Shown one piece after another: positions 24,349 to 32,989 of a stretch of 44,143 bases of DNA; position 1 is the first letter of the stretch, and each line of letters starts with the position of its first letter. This DNA is from Alphaproteobacteria bacterium. Its GTDB lineage: Bacteria > Pseudomonadota > Alphaproteobacteria > Micavibrionales > Micavibrionaceae. Made by a program: the position numbers and the translations under genes. The notes under the pieces are model-generated. The model was not told the origin of the DNA, did not search any database, and saw only the letters and a list, made by a program, of their open reading frames with translations. Location of the stretch: NCBI GenBank assembly GCA_030750865.1, contig JASMHE010000011.1, forward strand, positions 1 to 44,143, written 5' to 3'.

Positions 24349-24847
24349 GGCAATAATTTGTCATGTATACGTAAAACACCAATTCTGAAAAATAACACGT
24401 CTTTAACGGCTTCGTCTGATGGCGTGATCTTCTTGATTTCATTATGATATACAGAAATGTATATGTTTCATGATCACGCGGCGCAAACAGACGGCTTTAT
24501 CCCTGTCTTGTGTCCCCTCAACGATGGCCAAATTACAGCGCTGTGCGCGCTTTCCCTATCCATCATTGAAATATTCAGTATCCGGAGCCTAGCATAAAAA
24601 TCATAAACTTTCAAAAAAATTGTGGTCTTCGGTATATTTTTATTAAAAAACAAAAGATTACGCCCGCAACATTCCCCTGATTACATCCCCGCGCATGACG
24701 ACGTCACACGCAGATCAGACTCGCAAGAAATCCTATTTTCACGAATCGGGGCACAATATCCTCTATCTTCCCCTCTTGAATATTCATCCATTTATGCGTA
24801 TCAATGCAGGCAGAAAGAGTAAAACCATAAGCTTAAGGTGACAATTT
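24349..24847. other. Gene-free region upstream of fabD
   Basis: About 500 bp without a convincing gene. It is more AT-rich than the coding regions, especially 24590-24660. An 8-bp perfect inverted repeat (GCGTGATC at 24422-24429, GATCACGC at 24472-24479) encloses a second one (ATATAC/GTATAT), giving a possible long hairpin. A 66-codon frame (24622-24822) has no start signals. A fabD promoter must lie here but I cannot place it confidently. Confidence 0.5.
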
Positions 24848-25795
24848 ATGACACGTGCATTTCTATTCCCCGGTCAGGGATCGCAATTCATCGGCATGGG
24901 CAAAGATCTGGCAGACGCCTTTGCGGATGCCCGCCACACATTCGAAGAAGTCGATGACGCACTGGGCGAAAAACTCAGCGACCTGATCTTTTCCGGTTCA
25001 CAGGAAGAGCTGAACCTGACAGCAAATACACAACCTGCATTGATGGCCGTTTCAATGGCTGTGGTCAATGTGATCACACGCGAAGGCGGTATCGGTCTTG
25101 AAGATAACTGCCAGTTTATGGCGGGCCATTCCCTGGGTGAATATGCAGCCCTGACCGCATCCGGCGCACTTGAACTGGGCGATACGGCCAAATTACTGCG
25201 CCTGCGCGGACAAGCCATGCAAGATGCCGTGCCTGTTGGCGAAGGGGCGATGGCAGCCATTCTCGGCCTTGACTTTGATACGGTTGTCGCCATTGCCGAC
25301 GAAGCCTCGACAAAGAACAGCAAATGCGAACTGGCCAACGATAATTCCGACGGGCAAATCGTCATCAGCGGCCACAAAGACGCGGTTGAACGCGCATCCG
25401 AACTGGCCAAAGAAAAAGGCGCAAAGCGCGCCCTGCCACTGCCGGTCAGCGCACCGTTCCACAGTACATTGATGGCCCCTGCGGCACAACGCATGGCCAC
25501 GGCCCTTGCCGATACGAATATCCGCCCGCCATTTGTGCCGGTTGTATCAAACGTCACAGCCACCGCTGTTGCCGAGCCATCTGACATTCGCCGCCTGCTG
25601 GTGGATCAAATCACACACCGCGTCCGCTGGCGCGAAAGCGTACAGGCAATGGCGGCCGACGGCGTCACGGAAATGGTTGAACTTGGCGCAGGCAAAGTGC
25701 TGGCCGGTCTGGTCAAGCGCATCGCGCCTGATGTCACGGTGTCTTCCGTTGGCACGGCCGAACAGGTTGAAGAACTAATCAAGAGACTACAATAA
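24848..25795 (+). CDS. fabD: Malonyl-CoA:ACP transacylase
   Basis: Transfers malonyl from CoA to acyl carrier protein, supplying the extender unit for fatty acid synthesis. The N-terminal FLFPGQGSQFIGMGKDL is diagnostic. The catalytic Ser95 is in GHSLGEYAAL and the catalytic His205 in APFHSTLM. GAGKVLAGLVKRI closes the domain. Length of 315 aa is normal. The ATG is preceded by CTTAAGGTGACAATTT, with AAGGTG as Shine-Dalgarno. It opens the block fabD-fabG-HAD-acpP-fabF; 154 bp separate it from fabG. Confidence 0.96.
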   Translation: MTRAFLFPGQGSQFIGMGKDLADAFADARHTFEEVDDALGEKLSDLIFSGSQEELNLTANTQPALMAVSMAVVNVITREGGIGLEDNCQFMAGHSLGEYAALTASGALELGDTAKLLRLRGQAMQDAVPVGEGAMAAILGLDFDTVVAIADEASTKNSKCELANDNSDGQIVISGHKDAVERASELAKEKGAKRALPLPVSAPFHSTLMAPAAQRMATALADTNIRPPFVPVVSNVTATAVAEPSDIRRLLVDQITHRVRWRESVQAMAADGVTEMVELGAGKVLAGLVKRIAPDVTVSSVGTAEQVEELIKRLQ

Positions 25796-25841
25796 CCAAG
25801 CCCCGCACCGATCGTGATTTTGGATCATTCATAACTGAGCC

Positions 25842-25870
25842 AAAATTGTACCGAGCGACTGCGAGGCGGG
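25842..25870. repeat. 29-bp repeat, copy B, in the fabD-fabG gap
   Basis: Begins AAAATTGTACCG and agrees with the copy before hisIE (3265-3293) at 25 of 29 bases. It is followed directly by a small inverted repeat (CGGGT/ACCCG, 25867-25879), then by a purine-rich stretch leading to the fabG ribosome binding site. Confidence 0.5.
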
Positions 25871-25949
25871 TTTAACCCGAAAAGCCAAGTGCGGCAGCAC
25901 GCGGCGATTGAGTTTAAAAAGAGAATGATAAGAAGAAGGAAAATTTATT

Positions 25950-26687
25950 ATGTTCGATTTAACAGGTAAAAACGCACTGGTCACCGGCGCAACAGGCGGC
26001 ATTGGCGGCGCAATTGCAAAAGCCCTGCACGGCGCAGGCGCAACCGTCATTATCAGCGGCCGCAACGAAGAAAAACTCAGCGCCCTTGCCGGTGAACTCG
26101 GCGACCGCGTGCATGTTGTTCCGGCGGATTTATCCTCGACCGAAGCCGCAGATGCGCTGATCAAATCCGCGATTGAAGCCGCAGGCTCTGTCGATATTCT
26201 GGTGAATAATGCGGGCCTGACACGCGATGGCCTGTCCATGCGTATGAAAGACGAAGACTGGCAACAAGTGATTGATGTCAATATGACCGCAACATTCCGC
26301 CTTGCCCGCGCCGTCCAGCGCGGCATGATGAAAGGGCGCTTTGGCCGCATCATCAATGTGGCCTCTGTGGTCGGCGTCACCGGCAATCCGGGCCAGACAA
26401 ATTACTGCGCATCCAAAGCCGGTATGATCGGCTGGTCCAAAGCAATGGCCGCCGAAGTCGCCTCACGCGGGATCACCGTCAACTGTATCGCCCCCGGCTT
26501 TATCGCCACAGCGATGACAGATGCGCTGAATGACGATCAGAAAGCATCCATCAACGCCAACATCCCCGCCGGACGCATGGGGTCTTCCGACGATATCGCC
26601 GCCGCTGCGCTTTACCTCGCCAGCGACGAAGCCGCATACGTGACTGGTCAAACCATCCACGTCAATGGCGGCATGGCCATGATCTAA
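25950..26687 (+). CDS. fabG: 3-oxoacyl-[acyl-carrier-protein] reductase
   Basis: NADPH-dependent short-chain dehydrogenase that reduces 3-oxoacyl-ACP in the elongation cycle. It has the cofactor loop TGATGGIG, the NNAG motif, and the catalytic triad Ser139, Tyr152 and Lys156 in NYCASKAGM. The C-terminal ending VTGQTIHVNGGMAMI is characteristic of FabG. Length of 245 aa is standard. AGAAGGAAAATTT precedes the ATG. It follows fabD after a gap holding the 29-bp repeat and precedes the HAD gene by 21 bp. Confidence 0.96.
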   Translation: MFDLTGKNALVTGATGGIGGAIAKALHGAGATVIISGRNEEKLSALAGELGDRVHVVPADLSSTEAADALIKSAIEAAGSVDILVNNAGLTRDGLSMRMKDEDWQQVIDVNMTATFRLARAVQRGMMKGRFGRIINVASVVGVTGNPGQTNYCASKAGMIGWSKAMAAEVASRGITVNCIAPGFIATAMTDALNDDQKASINANIPAGRMGSSDDIAAAALYLASDEAAYVTGQTIHVNGGMAMI

Positions 26688-26708
26688 CCCGAAAGGAAAC
26701 CATATAAC

Positions 26709-27401
26709 ATGCCCCAAACCCCTTATGATCTGATTATTTTTGACTGTGACGGCACGCTGGTTGACAGTGAATATCTGAATTGCCTGTCCTGTTCGGAAAT
26801 CATCCGCGAAGCGGGGTTTGACGGTTATACGGTTGACTATATTTATAATAAAATGGTCGGCATGACGCTGGTCGATATACGCGCCGCCATCGAACAAAAG
26901 CACGGCCGTAAATTGCCCGATGATCTGCGCGACCGGATCATCAAACGCATCAGCCAAAACGCCCCGACCCATTTGCGCCGCATTGACGGCGCGCTGCGCA
27001 TGGTATCATGGGCGGATGAAAACGGATTTCCACTCTGCGTGGCTTCGAACGGCGAACGCCCGAACGTGCTCGAATCCCTGCGCATTGCCGAACTGGATAC
27101 GTATTTGCCGCCGGAACGAACCTTCACCGCCGATCAGGACGAGGTTGCAAAAGGCAAACCCGCCCCCGATCTGTTCCTTTACGCCGCATCGCAAACAGGC
27201 GGGCATGATCCGGCGCGCTGTCTTGTGATCGAAGACACCACCGTCGGTGTGCGCGCTGCCAAATCGGCAGGCATGACTGTGTTTGGCCTGACATCGTCCC
27301 ACGCCAATATTCCGGGATATGATGACCGCCTGCGCGAAGCGGGGGCGGATGCCATCATGGAAAGCTGGGCCGATTTCCCTGCACAAATCAAAGACGCGTA
27401 G
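26709..27401 (+). CDS. HAD-superfamily phosphatase, subfamily IA
   Basis: Predicted cytoplasmic phosphatase or phosphomutase of 230 aa. The nucleophile motif is FDCDGTLVDSE with Asp12 and Asp14. Motif II is the Ser in VASNG. Motif III is the Lys in KGKPAPDLF. Motif IV is VIEDTTVGVRAAKSAGM. The helical cap between motifs I and II resembles the phosphoglycolate phosphatase/beta-phosphoglucomutase group. The natural substrate cannot be told. It sits 21 bp after fabG with GAAAGGAAACC upstream, so it is in the fab operon. Such a gene is not a usual member between fabG and acpP and may be a house-cleaning phosphatase. Confidence 0.88.
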   Translation: MPQTPYDLIIFDCDGTLVDSEYLNCLSCSEIIREAGFDGYTVDYIYNKMVGMTLVDIRAAIEQKHGRKLPDDLRDRIIKRISQNAPTHLRRIDGALRMVSWADENGFPLCVASNGERPNVLESLRIAELDTYLPPERTFTADQDEVAKGKPAPDLFLYAASQTGGHDPARCLVIEDTTVGVRAAKSAGMTVFGLTSSHANIPGYDDRLREAGADAIMESWADFPAQIKDA

Positions 27402-27669
27402 ATCAAAGCTTTTGCCTGATCCCCCGCCACCCCCCGCAACACAGCCCCCATTCAGGTACGCTTCTTATCTCAGGACACATATAGCGCACACATATAGGGC
27501 ACATATCGACCTAAACGGCCCATAAATACCTTTTCTAAACACCCTGCGCCCCGTCTCGCACGCAAACAGGCCCAAATCATTTATCCACAAAATCAGGCCG
27601 CAGATCGCGGTGGATAAAGGATAAAAGACTTTGACGCGGTGCGATATTGTGGTAACGAAACAAAATTGC
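27402..27669. other. C-rich tract and DnaA-box region upstream of acpP
   Basis: The HAD-acpP gap has no gene. Its first part (27410-27570) is rich in C, as in other intergenic tracts here. Then come a perfect DnaA box TTATCCACA (27581-27589) and an inverse near-match GGTGGATAA (27609-27617, eight of nine). Confidence 0.5.
27581..27617. promoter_or_regulatory. DnaA box and inverse near-match upstream of acpP
   Basis: TTATCCACA (27581-27589) is the canonical DnaA box. The inverted partner at 27609-27617 reads TTATCCACC on the minus strand. They lie 53-89 bp upstream of the candidate acpP promoter. Confidence 0.5.
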
Positions 27670-27698
27670 TTGATTTCGGCAAAAAAGGCCTATATGGT
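27670..27698 (+). promoter_or_regulatory. Promoter of acpP
   Basis: TTGATT (27670-27675), 17-bp spacer, TATGGT (27693-27698). Gives a leader of about 100 nt. An independent promoter is expected, because ACP is needed in large amounts. Confidence 0.5.
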
Positions 27699-27805
27699 CC
27701 GTTTTTTTCCGCAAGGAACCAAAAAAGAACCGAAAGGCGTTTGCCAGAAAGCATTTTTGGGGTAAAACGTAATAACAGTAAAACTAAACAAAGGTAAGGT
27801 AAGCG

Positions 27806-28045
27806 ATGAGTGACATTGCAGAACGCGTAAAGAAAATTGTTGTTGAGCACTTGGGTGTAGACGAAGCTAAAGTCGAGGAAAGCGCAAGCTTTATCGATGA
27901 TCTTGGTGCTGACTCTCTTGATACAGTTGAGCTGGTTATGGCTTTTGAAGAAGAGTTCAACGTTGAAATTCCTGATGATGCAGCTGAAAAAATCCAGACT
28001 GTTGGTGATGCTGTAAACTTCATCAAAGAAAACGCAGCCGAATAA
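27806..28045 (+). CDS. acpP: Acyl carrier protein
   Basis: Small acidic carrier (79 aa) that holds growing fatty acids on a phosphopantetheine arm. The attachment site is Ser37 in [21 protein letters not shown]. Length and the four-helix pattern are typical. AAGGTAAGGTAAGCG precedes the ATG. Codon use differs from the neighbouring genes, with many GCT, GTT and GAA codons and few C-ending ones, as in the ribosomal protein genes of this window; this is the usual mark of very high expression rather than of transfer. fabF follows 92 bp downstream. Confidence 0.97.
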   Translation: MSDIAERVKKIVVEHLGVDEAKVEESASFIDDLGADSLDTVELVMAFEEEFNVEIPDDAAEKIQTVGDAVNFIKENAAE

Positions 28046-28137
28046 TTCTTTCGGTTCCCGTAATTACCATTCAGACTGCCCGCCGATGACATGCAAACTA
28101 TTTATACCTTCAACACAGAAGATGATAGGAGCTTGAT

Positions 28138-29412
28138 ATGACACGGCGGGTTGTTATTACAGGACTTGGTATTGTATCCCCTCTGGGTGTCGGCGTTGAC
28201 CATAACTGGGCACGCATCACAAACGGGGATTCCGGCATTTCGAAGATCACACATTTTGATGCCTCTGATATCACATCACAAATTGCAGGCCGTCCGCCTG
28301 TTTCCGACGATGAAAATCCGCAAAACGGTGAATTTAATATCAATCTTGTTGTTCCGCCAAAGGAACAAAAGAAGATGGATAAATTCATTGCCTATGCCAT
28401 GTGCGCCGCACAGGAAGCATTGGACGATGCGGGCTGGAAACCAGAAGACGAAGAATCCCTTGAACGCACAGGCGTTCTGATCGGCTCTGGCATCGGCGGT
28501 CTTGAATCCATGTATAATACATCGGTGACACTGCACGAACGCGGACCGCGCCGTCTGTCTCCGTTCTCATGTCCGGCGATGTTGATTAACCTTGCCTCTG
28601 GCTGGGTATCCATCGAACACGGCTTTAAAGGGCCAAACCATTCTGTGGTCACGGCCTGTGCCACAGGCACACATGCCATTGGCGATTCAGCCCGCCTGAT
28701 TGCCTATGGCGATGCCGACGTGATGGTCGCAGGGGGCGCCGAAGCCGCTGTAAACCGTCTTGGCCTGTCCACATTTGCCGCCGCACGTGCGCTGTCAACG
28801 GGTTATAACGATGATCCTGTTCATGCCTCCCGTCCGTGGGACAAAGACCGCGACGGGTTCGTCATTGCCGAAGGGGCGGGCATTGTCATTCTGGAAGAAT
28901 ACGAGCACGCCAAAGCGCGTGGCGCGACAATTTACGGTGAAGTGGCCGGATACGGCCTGTCCGGTGATGCACACCATATTACATCCCCTGCCGAAGATGG
29001 TGATGGCGGTTTCCGCGCCATGAAAGCCGCCCTTCGTAACGCAGGCATGAACCCCGAAGATATCGATTATATCAACGCGCACGGCACATCCACACCTGTC
29101 GGTGACGGTATTGAATTCGGCGCGGTGAAGCGCATGTTCGCAAACACGCTGGACACAATCAGCATGTCATCAACAAAATCAGCCATCGGCCACTTGCTTG
29201 GCGCGGCTGGCGCTGTTGAAGCCATTTATGCAACAAAAGCGATGCAGACAGGCACATTGCCGCCAACGCTGAACCTGCATAACCCGTCCGACGGATGTGA
29301 CGGCATCGACCTTGTGCCCCTGACAGCCAAAGAAAAACCTGTCAAAACGGTCCTGTCCAACTCGTTCGGATTTGGCGGCACAAACGCATCGCTGATTATC
29401 AAAGCCGTATAA
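28138..29412 (+). CDS. fabF: 3-oxoacyl-[acyl-carrier-protein] synthase II
   Basis: Condensing enzyme that elongates acyl-ACP with malonyl-ACP. The thiolase-fold triad is Cys174 in VTACATGTHAIGD, His315 in NAHGTSTP and His352 in SAIGHLLGAAG. The terminal NSFGFGGTNASLI is diagnostic for KAS I/II, and the VVITGLGIVSPLG start is the FabF form. Length of 424 aa is slightly longer than the usual 412, with a small insert near residues 55-70 (DENPQNGEFN). AGGAG stands six bases before the ATG. It is immediately downstream of acpP. Confidence 0.96.
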   Translation: MTRRVVITGLGIVSPLGVGVDHNWARITNGDSGISKITHFDASDITSQIAGRPPVSDDENPQNGEFNINLVVPPKEQKKMDKFIAYAMCAAQEALDDAGWKPEDEESLERTGVLIGSGIGGLESMYNTSVTLHERGPRRLSPFSCPAMLINLASGWVSIEHGFKGPNHSVVTACATGTHAIGDSARLIAYGDADVMVAGGAEAAVNRLGLSTFAAARALSTGYNDDPVHASRPWDKDRDGFVIAEGAGIVILEEYEHAKARGATIYGEVAGYGLSGDAHHITSPAEDGDGGFRAMKAALRNAGMNPEDIDYINAHGTSTPVGDGIEFGAVKRMFANTLDTISMSSTKSAIGHLLGAAGAVEAIYATKAMQTGTLPPTLNLHNPSDGCDGIDLVPLTAKEKPVKTVLSNSFGFGGTNASLIIKAV

Positions 29413-29904
29413 TCACGGCCCTCTCTGTTTCCCGCACTATAACAGAACGGCACAAGGCCACACGCGCCGATACAAAAAACAACATCACGCACGCCCGTTC
29501 TTCTCGTTCCGCACCCGCGCCATTTTGCGCCGCTATCGCCGTGTGTCTGTGTGCGGTCAATCTGCATCACGGTGTCCTTGCAATGCGGGTGAATGCAAAT
29601 AACAACGATCCCGTCACAACAACGCGAGGCGAACCTCCTTTTTGTTCTTGTCTCTATTCTCACCCCCGCAACTCTGATTTCCCATCTTGCACACGACGCG
29701 CCACACTGCACCCGCACGCCGCCGCACAGCGTGTTTACCCATCGCGCCACTGCACCAACGTTCCGCCACCGTAATGTTGCACCCACAGTCCTGCCTTCTT
29801 CACCGTCCCCGCCATCCCGCATAACATCGGCCACAATCTGCGGCCTTACCGTCCGCGATATCTTGAAGTTTTGCGATGCTGTTATTTCATGCACCTGATT
29901 TTAT
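29413..29904. other. C-rich gene-free tract after fabF
   Basis: About 490 bp with no supported gene. The plus strand is pyrimidine- and C-rich, with runs such as CCCCGCCATCCCGCATAAC, and G is scarce over long stretches. Short open frames lack start signals and show no known protein features. It may act as a Rho-dependent terminator for the fab operon before the M48 gene's own promoter. Confidence 0.5.
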
Positions 29905-29932
29905 TTGCTTGTATTCCCCCGTGATCTATGGT
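29905..29932 (+). promoter_or_regulatory. Promoter of the M48 peptidase gene
   Basis: TTGCTT (29905-29910), 16-bp spacer, TATGGT (29927-29932), about 60 bp before the ATG. Confidence 0.45.
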
Positions 29933-29992
29933 TGATTATGGCAAATAATAAGAACGGATCATAAAAAACAGGTTACCGGGAGCGCGTATCAC

Positions 29993-31051
29993 ATGGTCGC
30001 CACAGACACACCATCCAAACCGGAAAAGCTGGTCAATCGATGGCAGGACAAGGTGCAATATTACAGTCATCTTGGTCTGACCGGTATCTTTGCAGCCGCC
30101 GCCTGCGCGGATGCAGGGCTCAGCCTTTGGTTTCCGATCGGGCTAACGCTCGCCGCCCGATTATGGTCGAAACAGGATGCATTTATAGACGATCAGCATG
30201 ATCCGGAAAATCCGCTGCATCACACAAGAAGCGCGGCATTACATGACCGGATCGTCACCTATGCCGATCGCCTCGGCACCAGAAAAGCACCGCGATTTTA
30301 CCATATCAATGATGATAACCAGCGATACATGGTCGCCGCCTCGGATAAAGGTATTTTGCTGAACGAGGCCAAATATAACAGATATAACCTGAACGATGCA
30401 CAAACCGACACGGTTCTGGCGCACGAAGTCGCCCATTTTGCGAACAAAGATTACACAAAGGCAACAACCATCACCGCAATGGGACTTGCCGCCATATCTG
30501 CCGCCTTTGGCAACTTCGTCGATGCCCTTGCCCAAAACCCGTCGGATCTCTGGCTATCACTCGATCTGACCATCGGCGCGATGGTGGCCTGCGTGACACC
30601 CGCCCTCACACAAGAAAAAATCACACTGAAAAACGCACTGCCCCTGCGCTGCGCCCCGATGATTACGGCCTTTACCATTGCGGCCGGCACAGCAATCGGC
30701 GGCAGTGCGGCCGTATCCGAAGCCGCCTTGTCTTTCGCCCTTGTCCTGACGGGCACGTCACTACTGAAAAATAATTATGAGCGCCGCCGCGAATACCGCG
30801 CCGATGAAATCGCCGCCCACCTCACCGAACAGCCCGAACAATTGGTTTACGCGCTGACAACAATGGAAGTCTGTGACGGCGAACAACCGCGCATCAACAA
30901 AAACTGGAAACAGCGGCTCGGCAATGATTTTGTTGAAGCGTTTGAAAGCCACCCCTATCTTGAACACCGCGTTGCCAACCTTGATGCGGTCGGCGAAGAA
31001 CTGGATGCGCGCAAGGCACACCGCACACAATCCTCAACACCCGCTCCGTAA
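29993..31051 (+). CDS. M48-family (HtpX/Ste24-like) membrane metallopeptidase
   Basis: Zinc peptidase of 352 aa. The zinc site is His144-Glu145-Val-Ala-His148 in VLAHEVAHFANKD, and the third ligand is Glu267 in RREYRADEIAAH, the standard M48 pattern with Asp271. Hydrophobic segments lie near residues 35-60, 155-175 and 220-255, so the active site is probably on the cytoplasmic face of the inner membrane as in HtpX, which degrades misfolded membrane proteins. The sequence before the catalytic domain differs from HtpX proper, so I give no symbol. The ATG has GGGAG 12 bases upstream. It stands between fabF and mltG, which are usually adjacent in alphaproteobacteria, and has its own promoter. The last 15 residues are polar and non-conserved. 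Confidence 0.87.
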   Translation: MVATDTPSKPEKLVNRWQDKVQYYSHLGLTGIFAAAACADAGLSLWFPIGLTLAARLWSKQDAFIDDQHDPENPLHHTRSAALHDRIVTYADRLGTRKAPRFYHINDDNQRYMVAASDKGILLNEAKYNRYNLNDAQTDTVLAHEVAHFANKDYTKATTITAMGLAAISAAFGNFVDALAQNPSDLWLSLDLTIGAMVACVTPALTQEKITLKNALPLRCAPMITAFTIAAGTAIGGSAAVSEAALSFALVLTGTSLLKNNYERRREYRADEIAAHLTEQPEQLVYALTTMEVCDGEQPRINKNWKQRLGNDFVEAFESHPYLEHRVANLDAVGEELDARKAHRTQSSTPAP

Positions 31052-31101
31052 AAATAAAAACGGGCTTGGTTTTTACCGCAAAACTCAGTACATCTTACAC
31101 T

Positions 31102-32094
31102 ATGAAGCGCGTTATTCTGGTCATTTCTGTCTTGTGTCTGGTCGGTAGTCTTATTGGCGGCGGCATTGCCGTTTACGGGGCTAATCTGTATGAAACGCCC
31201 CTGCGCACCATGACACAGCAAACATTATTTCTTGTGCCGAAAGGCGCAAGCTTTTCCGCTATTCTCACCGATCTACAGCAGCAGGATATCATTGACGACC
31301 GCACAGCGCTTGTCATGAAGATCGCAGGCCGCCTAACCGATGCCAACCCGAAGGCCGGTGAATACGCCCTGCATTCCGGCCAGTCTCCCAAAGATATCCT
31401 GACCCTGTTACAAAGCGGCGATGTCTATGTGCGCAGCTTTACCGTGCCCGAAGGACAGACAAGCTGGCAAATCGTACAGCAGTTAAAGGCGATTGATACA
31501 CTCAGCGGTGATATCACAACCCTGCCACCGGAAGGATCGCTTCTGCCCGAAACTTATCATTTCACGCGCGGCGATGACCGCAACGCGAAAATCAAGCGCA
31601 TGCAAAGCGCAATGGCCGAAACGCTGGATGAACTCTGGCAAACACGGGCCGATAACCTGCCGATTAAAACCAAAAAAGACGCTGTGATTCTGGCCTCAAT
31701 CGTTGAAAAAGAAACAGGCATGACCGGTGAACGCAAGGATGTGGCGGGTGTCTTTATCAATCGTTTGCGCATGGGCATGGCGCTGCAAACAGACCCGACC
31801 GTTATTTATGCCATCACCAAAGGTGAAATCGAGGAAAACGGCCGCGGACCGCTGGGGCGGCGGTTACTGCGCAAAGATCTGAAGATCGATTCGCCCTACA
31901 ACACCTATCTGTATCCGGGCCTGCCGCCGGGGCCGATTGCCAATCCGGGACGCGCGTCAATCGCGGCGGTTTTGCAACCTGCCACACATGACTATATCTA
32001 TTTCGTCGCCGACGGCAGTGGCGGCCACGCCTTTGCAAAAACGCTGGACGAACATAACCGCAATGTCGCCGCATGGCGCAAAATCAGACCATAG
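31102..32094 (+). CDS. mltG: Endolytic peptidoglycan transglycosylase (YceG/MltG)
   Basis: Inner-membrane lytic transglycosylase that cuts nascent glycan strands and sets their length. The start at 31102 gives a short N-terminal anchor (VILVISVLCLVGSLIGGGIAVYG, about residues 4-26), followed by a LysM-like domain (LVPKGASFSAILTDL) and the YceG catalytic domain. The catalytic Glu is Glu202 in ASIVEKETG, followed by VFINRLRMGMALQTDPTVIYA and SPYNTYLYPGLPPGPIANPG. Length of 330 aa is typical. A longer frame from a TTG at 31066 is less likely. No Shine-Dalgarno is visible. It follows the M48 gene by 50 bp. PBP1A, encoded elsewhere in this window, is a known functional partner of MltG. Confidence 0.94.
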   Translation: MKRVILVISVLCLVGSLIGGGIAVYGANLYETPLRTMTQQTLFLVPKGASFSAILTDLQQQDIIDDRTALVMKIAGRLTDANPKAGEYALHSGQSPKDILTLLQSGDVYVRSFTVPEGQTSWQIVQQLKAIDTLSGDITTLPPEGSLLPETYHFTRGDDRNAKIKRMQSAMAETLDELWQTRADNLPIKTKKDAVILASIVEKETGMTGERKDVAGVFINRLRMGMALQTDPTVIYAITKGEIEENGRGPLGRRLLRKDLKIDSPYNTYLYPGLPPGPIANPGRASIAAVLQPATHDYIYFVADGSGGHAFAKTLDEHNRNVAAWRKIRP

Positions 32095-32352
32095 GTAAAG
32101 TGGCCGCGCCTGCGCACATCCCCCGCACGCGGCATATGCGACACATGACGCCCCATACACCCATTATGCGGCCATAAAGAAAACCAACCATCGCACGCAC
32201 AGACGACCACCCCCTTGCATCCCCACACCAACGCAAGGCCCAACACCACGCGCCGCCCACAACCACAGACCAAGCACACGCGCGCGCCGCCGACACAAGG
32301 CGTCTACCACCTCCATCCGCGCGGATCACCCGCGCACATCATCCCCCCGCAA
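32095..32352. other. C-rich, G-poor gene-free tract after mltG
   Basis: About 260 bp between the convergent mltG and dps genes. The plus strand is strongly C- and A-rich (for example ACCACCCCCTTGCATCCCCA) and has no gene. Candidate Rho-dependent termination zone for the mltG transcript. Confidence 0.5.
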
Positions 32353-32353
32353 T

Positions 32354-32385
32354 AAAAAAAGCGCCGCGATCATGCGGCGCCTTTC
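32354..32385 (-). terminator. Rho-independent terminator of dps
   Basis: GCGCCGC (32361-32367) pairs perfectly with GCGGCGC (32374-32380) around GATCAT, followed on the minus strand by seven Ts. Confidence 0.88.
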
Positions 32386-32431
32386 GTTCATTTTCTTTCT
32401 GTGCCGGCTTTTTATGTGCCGACAACTGACC

Positions 32432-32908
32432 CTATTCTTTGGCTGTGCTCCGCAACATCCACGCTGTTTTTTCATGCACTTCAATGCGGCCGACCATCAT
32501 ATCAACCGTTGCTTCGTCGCCGGCCTCTTCGGCAGCGCGCAAGGCAGGGTAAAGCGCATCGGCAACAAGGGCCGCATGATCGTCTGCCAACCGCACCAGC
32601 ATTTCAGGCGCATCAGGGCGCTGTCCTGTTTCTTCGCTCAGGCTCGCTGTTTTTACCAAATCAGCAAAGCTGACAGGCGCATAAGAATTCAGGGCACGAA
32701 TACGTTCTGCAATCTCGTCTGTGGCTTCCCACATTTCCGTATATTGTTCGCCGAACAACTCGTGCAATGATTTAAAATGCGGTCCTTCGACATTCCAGTG
32801 ATATGCGTGGGTTTTAAAATAAAGCACGAACGTATCGGCCAGCACCTTCGTCAGCGCATCGGCAATCGTCTTGCTCTGCTTGTCTTTCAAATAATCTGTA
32901 TGTCCCAC
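32432..32908 (-). CDS. dps: Dps-family DNA-binding ferritin-like protein
   Basis: Mini-ferritin of 158 aa that forms a dodecamer, oxidises Fe(II) with peroxide and protects DNA under starvation or oxidative stress. The ferroxidase site is in THAYHWNVEGPHFKSLHELFGEQYTEMWEATDEIAERI: the first His pair is followed by the Asp/Glu of the subunit-interface site. The N-terminal tail is short and lysine-poor, so DNA binding may be weak. It starts at a GTG with AGGAGAAT upstream. It has a strong terminator 47 bp downstream. Regulation by an OxyR-like factor would be expected, but I see no clear operator. Confidence 0.94.
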   Translation of the reverse strand: MGHTDYLKDKQSKTIADALTKVLADTFVLYFKTHAYHWNVEGPHFKSLHELFGEQYTEMWEATDEIAERIRALNSYAPVSFADLVKTASLSEETGQRPDAPEMLVRLADDHAALVADALYPALRAAEEAGDEATVDMMVGRIEVHEKTAWMLRSTAKE

Positions 32909-32989
32909 AATATTCTCCTATGCGTTTTTCAATACGGCATTCATTTTACATGCATAAAGCTAATACAAGAATGACAAAAGTCAAAGGGG

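Noticed and set aside
24622-24822. 66-codon plus-strand frame upstream of fabD
   Set aside because: No Shine-Dalgarno, non-ATG start, and no protein-like pattern; more likely part of the fabD leader.
29593-29898. Short frames after fabF
   Set aside because: Cys/His/Pro-rich translations typical of C-rich noncoding DNA, with no start signals.
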